Source: Geodermatophilaceae bacterium
GTDB lineage: Bacteria; Actinomycetota; Actinomycetes; Mycobacteriales; Geodermatophilaceae
Assembly: GCA_013812385.1 (NCBI GenBank)
Contig: JACCTM010000062.1
Coordinates: forward strand, 1 to 12,923
Direction: 5' to 3'
Length of the DNA: 12,923 bases
The notes beneath the pieces were generated by a model that was given only the letters and a program-made list of their open reading frames with translations, was not told the origin of the DNA and did not search any database. Positions 7,826-12,923 of the stretch are shown piece after piece; positions within the stretch are counted from its first letter, which is position 1; every line of letters begins with the position of its first letter. A program made the position numbers and the translations under genes.

Positions 7826-8299
7826 CTAGCGGCGGGCGGCGGCCTTCTTGGCGGGCGCCTTCTTCGCAGTCGTCTTCTTGGCTCCAACGCTTGCCAAGGA
7901 GGTCTTGGTTCCGGCCGTCGGTCGAGCAGCCGCAGCCTTCGGGGTGCCTCCCTTGCCCGCTGCCTTCTTCGCGGTGGTCTTCTTCGCGGTGGTCTTCTGG
8001 GCAGGCGCTTTGGTGGCAGTTGTCTTCTTGGCCGTCGCCTTGGCGGTTGACTTTGTCGCTGTTGCCTTCTTCGCCGATGACGTTGTCGCAGCGGCCTTCT
8101 TTGCGGGCGCCTTCTTTGCGGCCGCCTTTGCCCCGACCTTGGACAGCGTGGTCTTGGTACCCCCCGTCGGACGGGCAGCGGCGGCCTTGCCGGGGCCGCC
8201 CTTGCCCCCGCTCTTCGCGGCAGTTGTCTTCTTGGCGGTTGTCTTCGCGGCCGACGCCTTGGTGGCGGTGGCCTTACGTGCCGAAGCCTTCGCGGCCAT
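7826..8299 (-). CDS. Histone H1-like Lys/Ala/Thr-rich nucleoid protein
   Basis: The 157-aa protein is made almost wholly of Ala, Lys, Thr, Gly, Ser and Pro, with about 37 Lys and 5 Arg and no acidic or aromatic residues. It resembles the disordered basic tail of histone H1 and of actinobacterial H1-like or HU-tail proteins, so it very probably binds DNA (or RNA) by charge. A 40-residue block, GKGG..KAAAARPT.GTKT then L..VGAK, occurs twice, at 32-71 and 115-154. The start at ATG 8299 is well fixed by AGGAGG four bases upstream. A longer reading to 8407 adds a Cys- and Arg-rich leader with no support. There is no HU or winged-helix domain. It lies between the SPOR-like gene and the ribonuclease gene. 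Confidence 0.85.
   Translation of the reverse strand: MAAKASARKATATKASAAKTTAKKTTAAKSGGKGGPGKAAAARPTGGTKTTLSKVGAKAAAKKAPAKKAAATTSSAKKATATKSTAKATAKKTTATKAPAQKTTAKKTTAKKAAGKGGTPKAAAARPTAGTKTSLASVGAKKTTAKKAPAKKAAARR
7838..8206 (-). repeat. Duplicated 120-bp module within the H1-like gene
   Basis: The codons for residues 32-71 (8087-8206) and 115-154 (7838-7957) encode 40-residue blocks that match at 31 positions without gaps. Both carry AAAARPT-x-GTKT and end in AKKAPAKKAAA. The spacer between them is a looser run of T/A-K-K motifs. It looks like an internal tandem duplication that later diverged. Confidence 0.7.
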
Positions 8300-8385
8300 G
8301 GTTCCTCCTAGACAAACGAATGTTGCGCTCACTGTTGAGTGCTGTGCGGGCCGCGTCAACACTCCACGCCGACCACAGGTTTCAT

Positions 8386-8574
8386 TCAGTTGTCGCCGTT
8401 GTTCCAATCGGAATCCTCGGCTGACTTACGTTCTTCTCGTTTCCTGATGGTGTCCAACGCTTTTGCCGCTTCTTCGCGGGTAGCGAAAGGACCCAGCCGA
8501 TCCTTTGACGGTGCTTCACCTTCTTGCACAACTGCGCCGGTCTTCACGTTGTAGTACCAGGCTCCGTCGCACAT
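8386..8574 (-). CDS. Small SPOR-motif-like actinobacterial protein
   Basis: This 62-aa soluble protein starts at MCDGAWYYNVKTGAVVQ, continues with KDRLGPFATREEAAKALDTI, and ends in an acidic tail with a Trp (SDWNNGDN). The WYY.. start, KDR.GP[FY]AT.EEAA.AL centre and acidic end recall a family of short conserved actinobacterial proteins. The LGPFA...EA.KAL stretch resembles the strand-helix of SPOR domains, which bind peptidoglycan, but here there is no secretion signal. ATG 8574 is fixed by GAGGAG seven bases upstream; the frame further upstream lacks support. It is the first gene of the minus-strand cluster, 86 bases ahead of the H1-like start, and is divergent from the kinase gene. Its function is unknown. 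Confidence 0.75.
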   Translation of the reverse strand: MCDGAWYYNVKTGAVVQEGEAPSKDRLGPFATREEAAKALDTIRKREERKSAEDSDWNNGDN

Positions 8575-8734
8575 CTTCGTGCTCCTCGCATTGTCGAAGT
8601 GGATGCCAGCCAACCACGTCCGTCCCGGTGCGCAGGTACGTCGTGATCGGTCGCCTGGCTTTCCTTCTGTGCCGATCGAGAGTGAGAGACTGTTGCACCA
8701 CGCCCAGCATTCAGGAGGAGTCACCGTTTCCAGC

Positions 8735-10243
8735 GTGACGACCTTCGGCCCGTACGAGCTTCAAGGGCTGCTGGGGCGCGGAGGTATGGGCGAGGTGTAC
8801 CGCGCCTTTGACCGCGAACAGGGCCGTGTGGTGGCGCTCAAGCTGCTTGCCATGTCCATGGCCGACGACGCCGGCCTCGCCGAGCGATTCAAGCGTGGGT
8901 CCTACCTGGCCGCGCGGCTCAATGATCCGCACGTCATACCTATTCACCGCTCCGGCGAGATCGACGGCCGTCTTTACATCGACATGCGGCTGGTGAACGG
9001 GTCGGACCTCGCGACGATCATCGACCGGGACGGACCCCTGCCCCTGGCACGAGCGGTGGCCATCATCGCCCAAGCCGCCGAAGCACTCGACGCCGCTCAT
9101 GCCGAGAACCTCATCCACCGCGATGTCAAGCCATCGAACTTGTTGGTCACACCACACGGCTTCGTGTACCTCGTCGATTTCGGGATCGCGCATGTCATTG
9201 GTGTGCTCGCGACCGAAAAGGCTCTGACAGCGACCGGCACAACCATCGGAACACTGGATTACATGGCCCCGGAGCGGTTCCTCGGCCGCAACGATGTTGG
9301 TGCCCGCGCGGACGTGTACTCACTGGCCTGCGTGCTGTATGAGTGCCTGACCGGTCAGCGGCCCTTCGTGGTTGACGGACTCCCGGCGCTGATGCACGCG
9401 CACCTCAGCACGGCGCCGCCCGCAGTTACTGACGCGCTTCCCGACCTTCCCGCGAGCCTTGACCACATCATCGCGCGCGGGATGGCCAAGGACCCAGCAA
9501 AGCGCTATGCCACTGCAGGAGAATTCGCCGCGGAAGTTGGTCGCACGGCTCACGATTGGGCACCACGGCGTGCTCCGACCACGATGACGGCCGTGCATTC
9601 GCCCTGGGTACCGGCCACGCCAGCGACCTATCAGTCCACTCCCGACGTATCCCAAGAGGACTGGCGCCTGACGGCAACGCCGCCTGCTCCGCCGTCGTCG
9701 CGACGGTCACAGAAGGTCGCAGGATGGCTGGTCGCTGGCGCCGGCCTCGTCGCCGTCGCGGTCCTGGTCGGTGTCCTACTCGGGCGGGTGAGCTTCGGGA
9801 CCGATGCTGACGTTCCGAGAGAATCCGGCTCGGCCAACGGCGCGCTGACGTCCGAGTCAGCCACAGGCGATGGCGGGCAGCCCTCAGGGCTGCCGACAGA
9901 ACCAGCAACCGGTGGCGATCTGGGTCTGTCAACTCCGGTCTCGAACCCCTCGTGCAACGGCACGTACGTCACCTTCGTCGGCGCAGCGGTCACCCCCGGC
10001 GCCTATCGATGCGAGGTGGCGCAACTGCTCGCCAGTTACCCCGGCTCCTCGTATCTGCTGAGTGAGCTGAGCTGCTCTTCGCTGCGGGCCCGTTCCGCTG
10101 ACGGGGGCAGCATCTACGCGGTGTACCTGGGTCCGTTTGCCAGCCCGGCCGAGGCCTGCGCCGCCCGCGACCTAACCGGCGGGGAAAGCTACGTCAAGAT
10201 TCTCGATGAGCTCAGCCCGCCTGAGCAGGAGCAGCCGTGCTGA
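8735..10243 (+). CDS. Membrane Ser/Thr protein kinase with Cys-containing SPOR-like ectodomain
   Basis: The 502-aa protein has a Hanks-type kinase domain (about 7-275): loop GRGGMGEVY (14-22), K36 in VALK, HRDVKPSN (128-135, D130 catalytic), DFG (148-150), APE (178-180) and a likely phosphorylated T-rich loop around 163-173. A Pro/Thr juxtamembrane linker follows, then one transmembrane helix at about 328-350, an S/T/G-rich spacer and an outer domain (about 405-502) with Cys 407, 426, 447, 474 and 502. That domain contains YLGPFASPAEACAAR, a SPOR-like motif, and no PASTA repeats. I infer sensing of a cell-wall or extracellular cue. GTG 8735 was chosen by the kinase N-terminus; AGGAGGAG at 8713-8720 is 14 bases upstream, a long spacing. 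The broken amidase gene follows 30 bases later. Confidence 0.93.
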   Translation: MTTFGPYELQGLLGRGGMGEVYRAFDREQGRVVALKLLAMSMADDAGLAERFKRGSYLAARLNDPHVIPIHRSGEIDGRLYIDMRLVNGSDLATIIDRDGPLPLARAVAIIAQAAEALDAAHAENLIHRDVKPSNLLVTPHGFVYLVDFGIAHVIGVLATEKALTATGTTIGTLDYMAPERFLGRNDVGARADVYSLACVLYECLTGQRPFVVDGLPALMHAHLSTAPPAVTDALPDLPASLDHIIARGMAKDPAKRYATAGEFAAEVGRTAHDWAPRRAPTTMTAVHSPWVPATPATYQSTPDVSQEDWRLTATPPAPPSSRRSQKVAGWLVAGAGLVAVAVLVGVLLGRVSFGTDADVPRESGSANGALTSESATGDGGQPSGLPTEPATGGDLGLSTPVSNPSCNGTYVTFVGAAVTPGAYRCEVAQLLASYPGSSYLLSELSCSSLRARSADGGSIYAVYLGPFASPAEACAARDLTGGESYVKILDELSPPEQEQPC

Positions 10244-10273
10244 CGCGTCCCGGCCAGCAGGTGTGATGCCCTG

Positions 10274-11296
10274 ATGGACGAGTGCTGCGATGCCGGTAGT
10301 GCCGACCCGCGGATGGGGCGGCGCGAGTTTCTGCGTGGCGCCTCCCTGGCAGCCCTGACCGTCGCAGTCTCTCCCGTCTTACTTGGCGTATCTACCGCTC
10401 AGGTCGCCTCGCCTTTGACGGACGTCGGAGTGCGGTCGCGAGACGACTGAGCGCAAGGTCTGGCACCGACAGGTGCATGGGAGCTGGAACGAGCCGCAGA
10501 CATGCGGCTTCTCCTGGTCCATCACACGGCCTCATCAAACCGATACGCCCGTGAAGATGTGCCCGGTCTGATCCGTGGCTCCTACGCCACGCATATTGGT
10601 CCGGACCGGAGTTGGCCTGACGTGGCATACAACTTCTTCGTCGACCGGTATGGCGTCGTGTGGGAGGGCCGCTCTGGCAGCCTGGCCGGCCCGGTCAAAC
10701 CCGACGCCACCGGCGGTAGTCAAGGGTTTGCCCAGCTGTGCGGCTTCATCGGCGACCACCAGACCGAAGCACCCAGCGATGCGGCCCGGCTGTCCATGAT
10801 CACGCTGCTGACCGCGATCGCTGACACCTACGGCATAGACACCACACCTGGTGCGACAACCACCTTTGTTTCTCGAGGCTCGAACCGGTGGCCACTGGAC
10901 AGTTCAGTCACAGCGACCACCATCGCCGGGCATCGCGACATGTCGCAGAGCATCTGCCCGGGTGATGCGGCATACGAACTCGTGCTGTACGTATTTCCTG
11001 CGGAGGTTTCCGCGATCCGGGCCTCTCGGACCGTCCGCCGACTACTAGTTCGATCCCGTCGAGCGCGCCTTCGACGGGACCTGCAACGCCGAGTGCCGCA
11101 TCGACGCGGGATCAACGCACAACTCGCCGCGGAGTATGGGACGAATTTCTTCCACGTGCAGGCCTACCTCGTCAACCTGCGCCGCGGGGGGCAATGGCTG
11201 CCGCTGGACTCACGCCCACCGAGGCCGACCGGCAATGCGTGGCCGAGGTCCGCGTCCCTTTATCGCTGCGTGCCGCGCCGGCCGATGTGCACCTGA
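10274..11296 (+). pseudogene. Tat-exported PGRP/amidase-2 N-acetylmuramoyl-L-alanine amidase, broken by an in-frame stop
   Basis: ATG 10274 opens a 58-codon frame with a twin-arginine signal, GRREFLRGASLAALTV and a hydrophobic core, ending in VRSRDD before TGA at 10448-10450. The same frame then continues AQGLAPTGAWEL and, from ATG 10502, an amidase-2/PGRP domain. Zinc ligands are visible as H7 in LLVHHTAS, H144 in IAGHRD and C152 in CPGD, counted from 10502. The stop sits where the family usually has Trp (R-x-D-W), so TGG to TGA is the simplest reading. The domain core up to about 11040 looks intact, and the tail to the stop at 11294-11296 looks frame-shifted. If ATG 10502 were used, a 264-aa unexported protein would result. 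Such amidases cleave the MurNAc-L-Ala bond. The locus lies behind the kinase gene. Confidence 0.8.
10448..10450 (+). other. In-frame TGA at the conserved Trp codon of the amidase
   Basis: This codon follows AGAGACGAC-type Arg-Asp-Asp coding and precedes GCG CAA GGT (Ala-Gln-Gly). The frame is otherwise open from 10274 through 11293. One base change, TGG to TGA, accounts for it. Sequencing error or stop-codon readthrough are alternatives. Confidence 0.7.
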
Positions 11297-11370
11297 ACGT
11301 GGCCGGCCAGTCGGCGGTCGCCCTGCAGACCGCAAAGCGGGCGAAGAATGGTTCAAGGTACCGCGGACCG
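11047..11370 (+). other. Frame-hopping coding signal after the amidase domain
   Basis: At 11047-11110 the frame two bases ahead of the amidase frame reads SSIPSSAPSTGPATPSAAST, a typical secreted-protein linker with high GC at third positions. At about 11112-11215 the amidase frame reads INAQLAAEYGTNFFHVQAYL and then a GGQWLPLD stretch. From about 11215 to 11350 the shifted frame reads LTPTEADRQCVAEVRVPL and AGQSAVALQTAKR. This suggests a once-continuous linker and C-terminal domain, later damaged by small indels. I do not recognise the domain. Confidence 0.4.
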
Positions 11371-11412
11371 GGGCGTGACAGCGGAAGAACGGAAGAACGG
11401 CACCACCCTGCT

Positions 11413-11456
11413 CTGCTGACCTACCGACCCAGAACTTCCGGTCGGTAGGTCAGCAG
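11413..11456. terminator. Perfect 17-bp inverted repeat, terminator-like hairpin
   Basis: CTGCTGACCTACCGACC at 11413-11429 pairs without mismatch with 11440-11456 across a 10-base loop. No T-run follows on either side, as is usual for hairpin terminators of high-GC bacteria. It lies after the amidase locus and beyond the end of the minus-strand remnant, so it could end transcripts from both directions. A protein binding site or mobile-element end is also possible. Confidence 0.6.
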
Positions 11457-11516
11457 TTGCACGTGTGACGGTCTTCGGTCAGGCGAACCATCCGCCAACT
11501 CAGCGCACGTGCAGGA

Positions 11517-11700
11517 CTATCTGATCCGCCGCGCCTTCTGCCCAGCCGCCTTGAGTGGGGCCGTGCTCTGCGGAGCCCGGATCGACCACGGCACGATGTC
11601 GGCGGCGATGTCGATCGCGTCCTGCTCAGTCGGAATGATTCCCGCGTCGCTCAGGCCATTTGACGTAGAAGAGGGGCGCCAGAGACTTGGTCGGCGGCAA
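11517..11700 (-). pseudogene. Frameshifted remnant, possibly RusA-like resolvase tail
   Basis: On the minus strand a frame from TTG 11700 reads LPPTKSLAPLFYV and then runs out. A second frame reads NGLSDAGIIPTEQDAIDIAA, continuing to a stop at 11517-11519, with strong G/C bias at third positions. Dropping one A from the AAA run (TTT at 11659-11661 on the plus strand) joins them into 60 residues. The NGLSDAGIIP stretch recalls the DGL.DAG.VPDD motif of RusA-like Holliday junction resolvases from actinophages, but the catalytic Asp region is not recognisable. The piece lies directly after the 86-aa gene. Identity is tentative; the damaged frame is clearer. Confidence 0.35.
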
Positions 11701-11706
11701 CCGCCG

Positions 11707-11967
11707 TCAGGCCGCGTCCGTCGCGTCGTTGATCGTCGGGCGGTCGACCAGTTCGACCCGCTGGATCTCGAAGGGCTCAACTTCCTGGGTTTCCTGCGTC
11801 GGATCGAATGGGCGGATCGACAGCCGGCTGCGGTTGTGCCGTTGGGCGTCGATGACGTCGCTCTTGAGGCTCTGGAAGTAGGACTCTGCCGCAGCTCGGT
11901 CAGACTTCGTGATGGGAATGGTGATCGGCTGCGGCGTGCCGTAGTAATGGATCTCAACGGCAAGCAT
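11707..11967 (-). CDS. Hypothetical 86-aa protein
   Basis: This reading frame starts MLAVEIHYYGTPQPITIPIT and goes on through a helical stretch (DRAAAESYFQSLKSDVIDAQ) to an acidic/hydrophobic end with PFEIQRVELVDRP. Residue composition is balanced, unlike the Arg/Ser-rich shadows around it, and third positions are mostly G or C. GGAAGG lies about 12 bases upstream of ATG 11967. It has no signal peptide or transmembrane segment. I do not recognise the family. The early beta-strand character and the final charged segment would suit a small phage or plasmid accessory protein. A possible 32-aa ORF overlaps its start, and a frameshifted remnant follows its stop by 6 bases. Confidence 0.55.
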   Translation of the reverse strand: MLAVEIHYYGTPQPITIPITKSDRAAAESYFQSLKSDVIDAQRHNRSRLSIRPFDPTQETQEVEPFEIQRVELVDRPTINDATDAA

Positions 11968-12052
11968 CTGTGTGCGCCGCCTTCCGGTCTATTGCAGCCG
12001 GGCGGGCGATCCGGCAGTCGGCGGTGGGGTGATCCGCTCCGATGAACATCAT
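11954..12052 (-). CDS. Possible 32-aa ORF overlapping the hypothetical gene
   Basis: ATGATG at 12047-12052 is preceded by a good ribosome binding site (GGAG with 2 bases to the start). The frame reads MMFIGADHPTADCRIARPAA and ends DACR at TGA 11954-11956, overlapping the 86-aa gene start by 14 bases. Third positions are mostly G or C. It could be a coupled leader peptide or chance. No homology is recognised. Confidence 0.25.
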   Translation of the reverse strand: MMFIGADHPTADCRIARPAAIDRKAAHTDACR

Positions 12053-12374
12053 GGCTCCGACCTGTGGTGACTAATCCTGCGGTGGCTGCGCAAACCCCGT
12101 AGCGGCTGACTCACAATGTACACGTTGGGTCACGAAAGCGGGGTTGTCGGGCAAGTAACTTACCGTGCGTGAACAGTTGCGCGGGCTCTCAGTGAGACCT
12201 CGGTAACCGTTTGTCATCGGAGCCGTAGCATGCGGGCGGCGCTCGGCTGCGGGACGGACGAGTCGGCCTGTACGCCGGGAACAGGTCCAGCGTGATTGAC
12301 AATCGTTGGAAAATGTTGAAAAAAGGCTCTGACCTGCGGAAATGCTGTTTGCCGTCGTTGGACGAAATTGGCCT

Positions 12375-12407
12375 CTTGTGGACTTCTTGCGGACTGTCTG
12401 CGGACAG
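12375..12407. repeat. Three tandem 11-bp repeats
   Basis: CTTGTGGACTT, CTTGCGGACTG and TCTGCGGACAG follow each other without gaps, each centred on GGAC with exact 11-base spacing. A related ACTGTGGACGG begins at 12416 after an 8-base gap. The period equals about one helical turn, as in operators or iterons. Confidence 0.55.
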
Positions 12408-12410
12408 CAA

Positions 12411-12431
12411 CGTCCACTGTGGACGGTCCAC
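12411..12431. promoter_or_regulatory. GTGGAC/GTCCAC dyads, partly DnaA-box-like
   Basis: CGTCCA at 12411-12416 pairs with TGGACG at 12420-12425 around a 3-base loop, and another GTCCAC lies at 12426-12431. The minus strand of 12418-12426 reads CCGTCCACA, which fits a relaxed actinobacterial DnaA box ([TC][TC]GTCCACA). An AT-rich stretch is nearby. A repressor operator is equally possible. Confidence 0.3.
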
Positions 12432-12474
12432 GGTCGATGATGAATCACCAGCGGAGGCAGTCAGGAGGGCTCTG

Positions 12475-12490
12475 TGGCGGGTGCCCGCCA
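12475..12490. repeat. Palindrome TGGCGGG-TG-CCCGCCA
   Basis: Two perfect 7-base arms surround a 2-base centre. This may be a dimeric regulator site. No gene start is supported next to it. Confidence 0.4.
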
Positions 12491-12923
12491 GCCACCCTGA
12501 GGATGCAGCCGTCGACCACCCCCAGGCGATCGCTGCTCCTCCGTAGTAGCAACGTCGGACCCGGCTGTCCCTTGACACAGCAGAGGGCTGTGATCGACGT
12601 CGAGTGCGCCAGACGCTTACCGGACATGCCGATGAGCGGATGTCTTCTTGCCCAAGCCGTTCCGGCGGGTCACGTCGACGGCGCTGGGACGCCAGAGCGG
12701 CGCTCGAGCGGTCTGAGCCGGCGGGCCCACCCATCGTCGGTGCCGGACCCCGACCGCGCCGTACCGCACAGATCTGGTTCGTGGCTCCGGGCCGTGACTC
12801 GCGTCGGCGACAGGTACTCTCGCGTCGTGCGGACGATGCCGAGCGGGAGCGGCCGCTAACCGTGCTGGGCGGAGATTGACACGAACCTCGAGCGTACGTC
12901 GCCTTGCGCCGGTCGGAGTGCGC

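Larger units (their letters stand above)
12053..12923. other. Gene-poor region with repeats, no convincing gene
   Basis: No reading frame here has a balanced composition, a plausible ribosome binding site and consistent third-position bias. The longest frames, 12189-12734 (-) and 12368-12859 (+), are Arg/Ser/Pro-rich. The region holds an AT-rich patch at 12296-12330, tandem 11-mers at 12375-12407, GTGGAC/GTCCAC dyads to 12431, a palindrome at 12475-12490 and alternative hairpins at 12564-12592. It may be decayed or regulatory DNA, and a gene may begin beyond the right edge. Confidence 0.5.

Noticed and set aside
8300..8407. 36-residue extension of the H1-like protein
   Set aside because: AGGAGG sits just before ATG 8299, and the extension contains Cys, Arg and acidic residues unlike the rest.
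7670..8447. Plus-strand frames opposite the H1-like gene, rich in Gly/Leu, Pro/Ser or Ala/Val/Phe
   Set aside because: They are complement readings of a lysine/alanine-rich gene and are an artefact of its simple codon use.
11040..11070. TTCGATC followed by CCC, resembling a tRNA T-loop
   Set aside because: The flanking bases do not form a T-stem, and no acceptor or anticodon arm could be found.
12572..12600. TTGACA as a promoter -35 box
   Set aside because: No acceptable -10 element lies 16-19 bases downstream on the plus strand.
12189..12734. 181-codon minus-strand frame
   Set aside because: Composition is Arg/Ser-rich, there is no ribosome binding site or motif, and it runs through the repeats and hairpins.
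12604..12879. 91-codon plus-strand frame near the right edge
   Set aside because: It is about one quarter arginine, with no initiation signal and no recognisable pattern.
1..12923. CRISPR array, rRNA, tRNA or intact transposase
   Set aside because: No regularly spaced direct repeats of 25-40 bases, no cloverleaf and no transposase or integrase motif were seen on either strand.

Overview
This window comes from a high-GC Gram-positive bacterium (Actinomycetota). Coding regions are GC-rich with a strong bias for G or C at third codon positions, and two genes appear to use TTG or GTG starts. The gene content is also typical of the group: a GlnA2-type glutamine synthetase, a lipoprotein L,D-transpeptidase of the LdtMt2 type, a membrane Ser/Thr protein kinase and an H1-like Ala/Lys/Thr protein. 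A Propionibacteriales-like host (Nocardioides or Microlunatus relatives) is my guess from gene content; genus cannot be fixed from the sequence.

Left part (1-5557), housekeeping metabolism and cell wall. The tail of a cupin-like gene (+) is followed by glnA (-) and a lipoprotein L,D-transpeptidase (-). nadE and panB (+) run divergently from the transpeptidase and are 19 bases apart. A GTAAC-N6-GTAAC direct repeat between the transpeptidase stop and glnA looks like a GlnR nitrogen-control box. glnA makes glutamine or a gamma-glutamyl product, NadE uses glutamine as amide donor, and PanB starts pantothenate/CoA synthesis.

Middle part (5579-8574), a tight minus-strand cluster. In transcription order it holds a 62-aa SPOR-motif-like protein, an H1-like basic protein, an RNB-domain ribonuclease (TTG start, 6 bases after the H1 gene) and a BtuF-like metal/cobalamin receptor without a signal peptide. 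It meets panB tail to tail at about 5557-5579.

Right part (8735-11296). A membrane Ser/Thr kinase diverges from the small SPOR-like gene. Its Cys-containing outer domain carries the same LGPFA...EA motif as that small protein. Directly downstream is a Tat-exported PGRP/amidase-2 peptidoglycan amidase, broken by an in-frame TGA at the position of a conserved Trp. The coding signal beyond its catalytic domain also hops between frames, so this locus looks like a decaying pseudogene.

Far right (11297-12923), gene-poor accessory DNA. It holds a perfect 17-bp hairpin, a plausible 86-aa hypothetical gene with a possible 32-aa overlapping leader ORF, a frameshifted remnant that resembles the tail of RusA-like phage resolvases, and about 900 bases without a convincing gene. 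That stretch contains an AT-rich patch beside three tandem 11-bp repeats and GTGGAC/GTCCAC dyads. No tRNA, rRNA, CRISPR array or intact mobile element was seen. I did not find a convincing new multi-gene system. The most interesting signals are the broken amidase beside the kinase, the kinase/SPOR-like pair, the glnA control region and the repeat cluster at 12296-12431.
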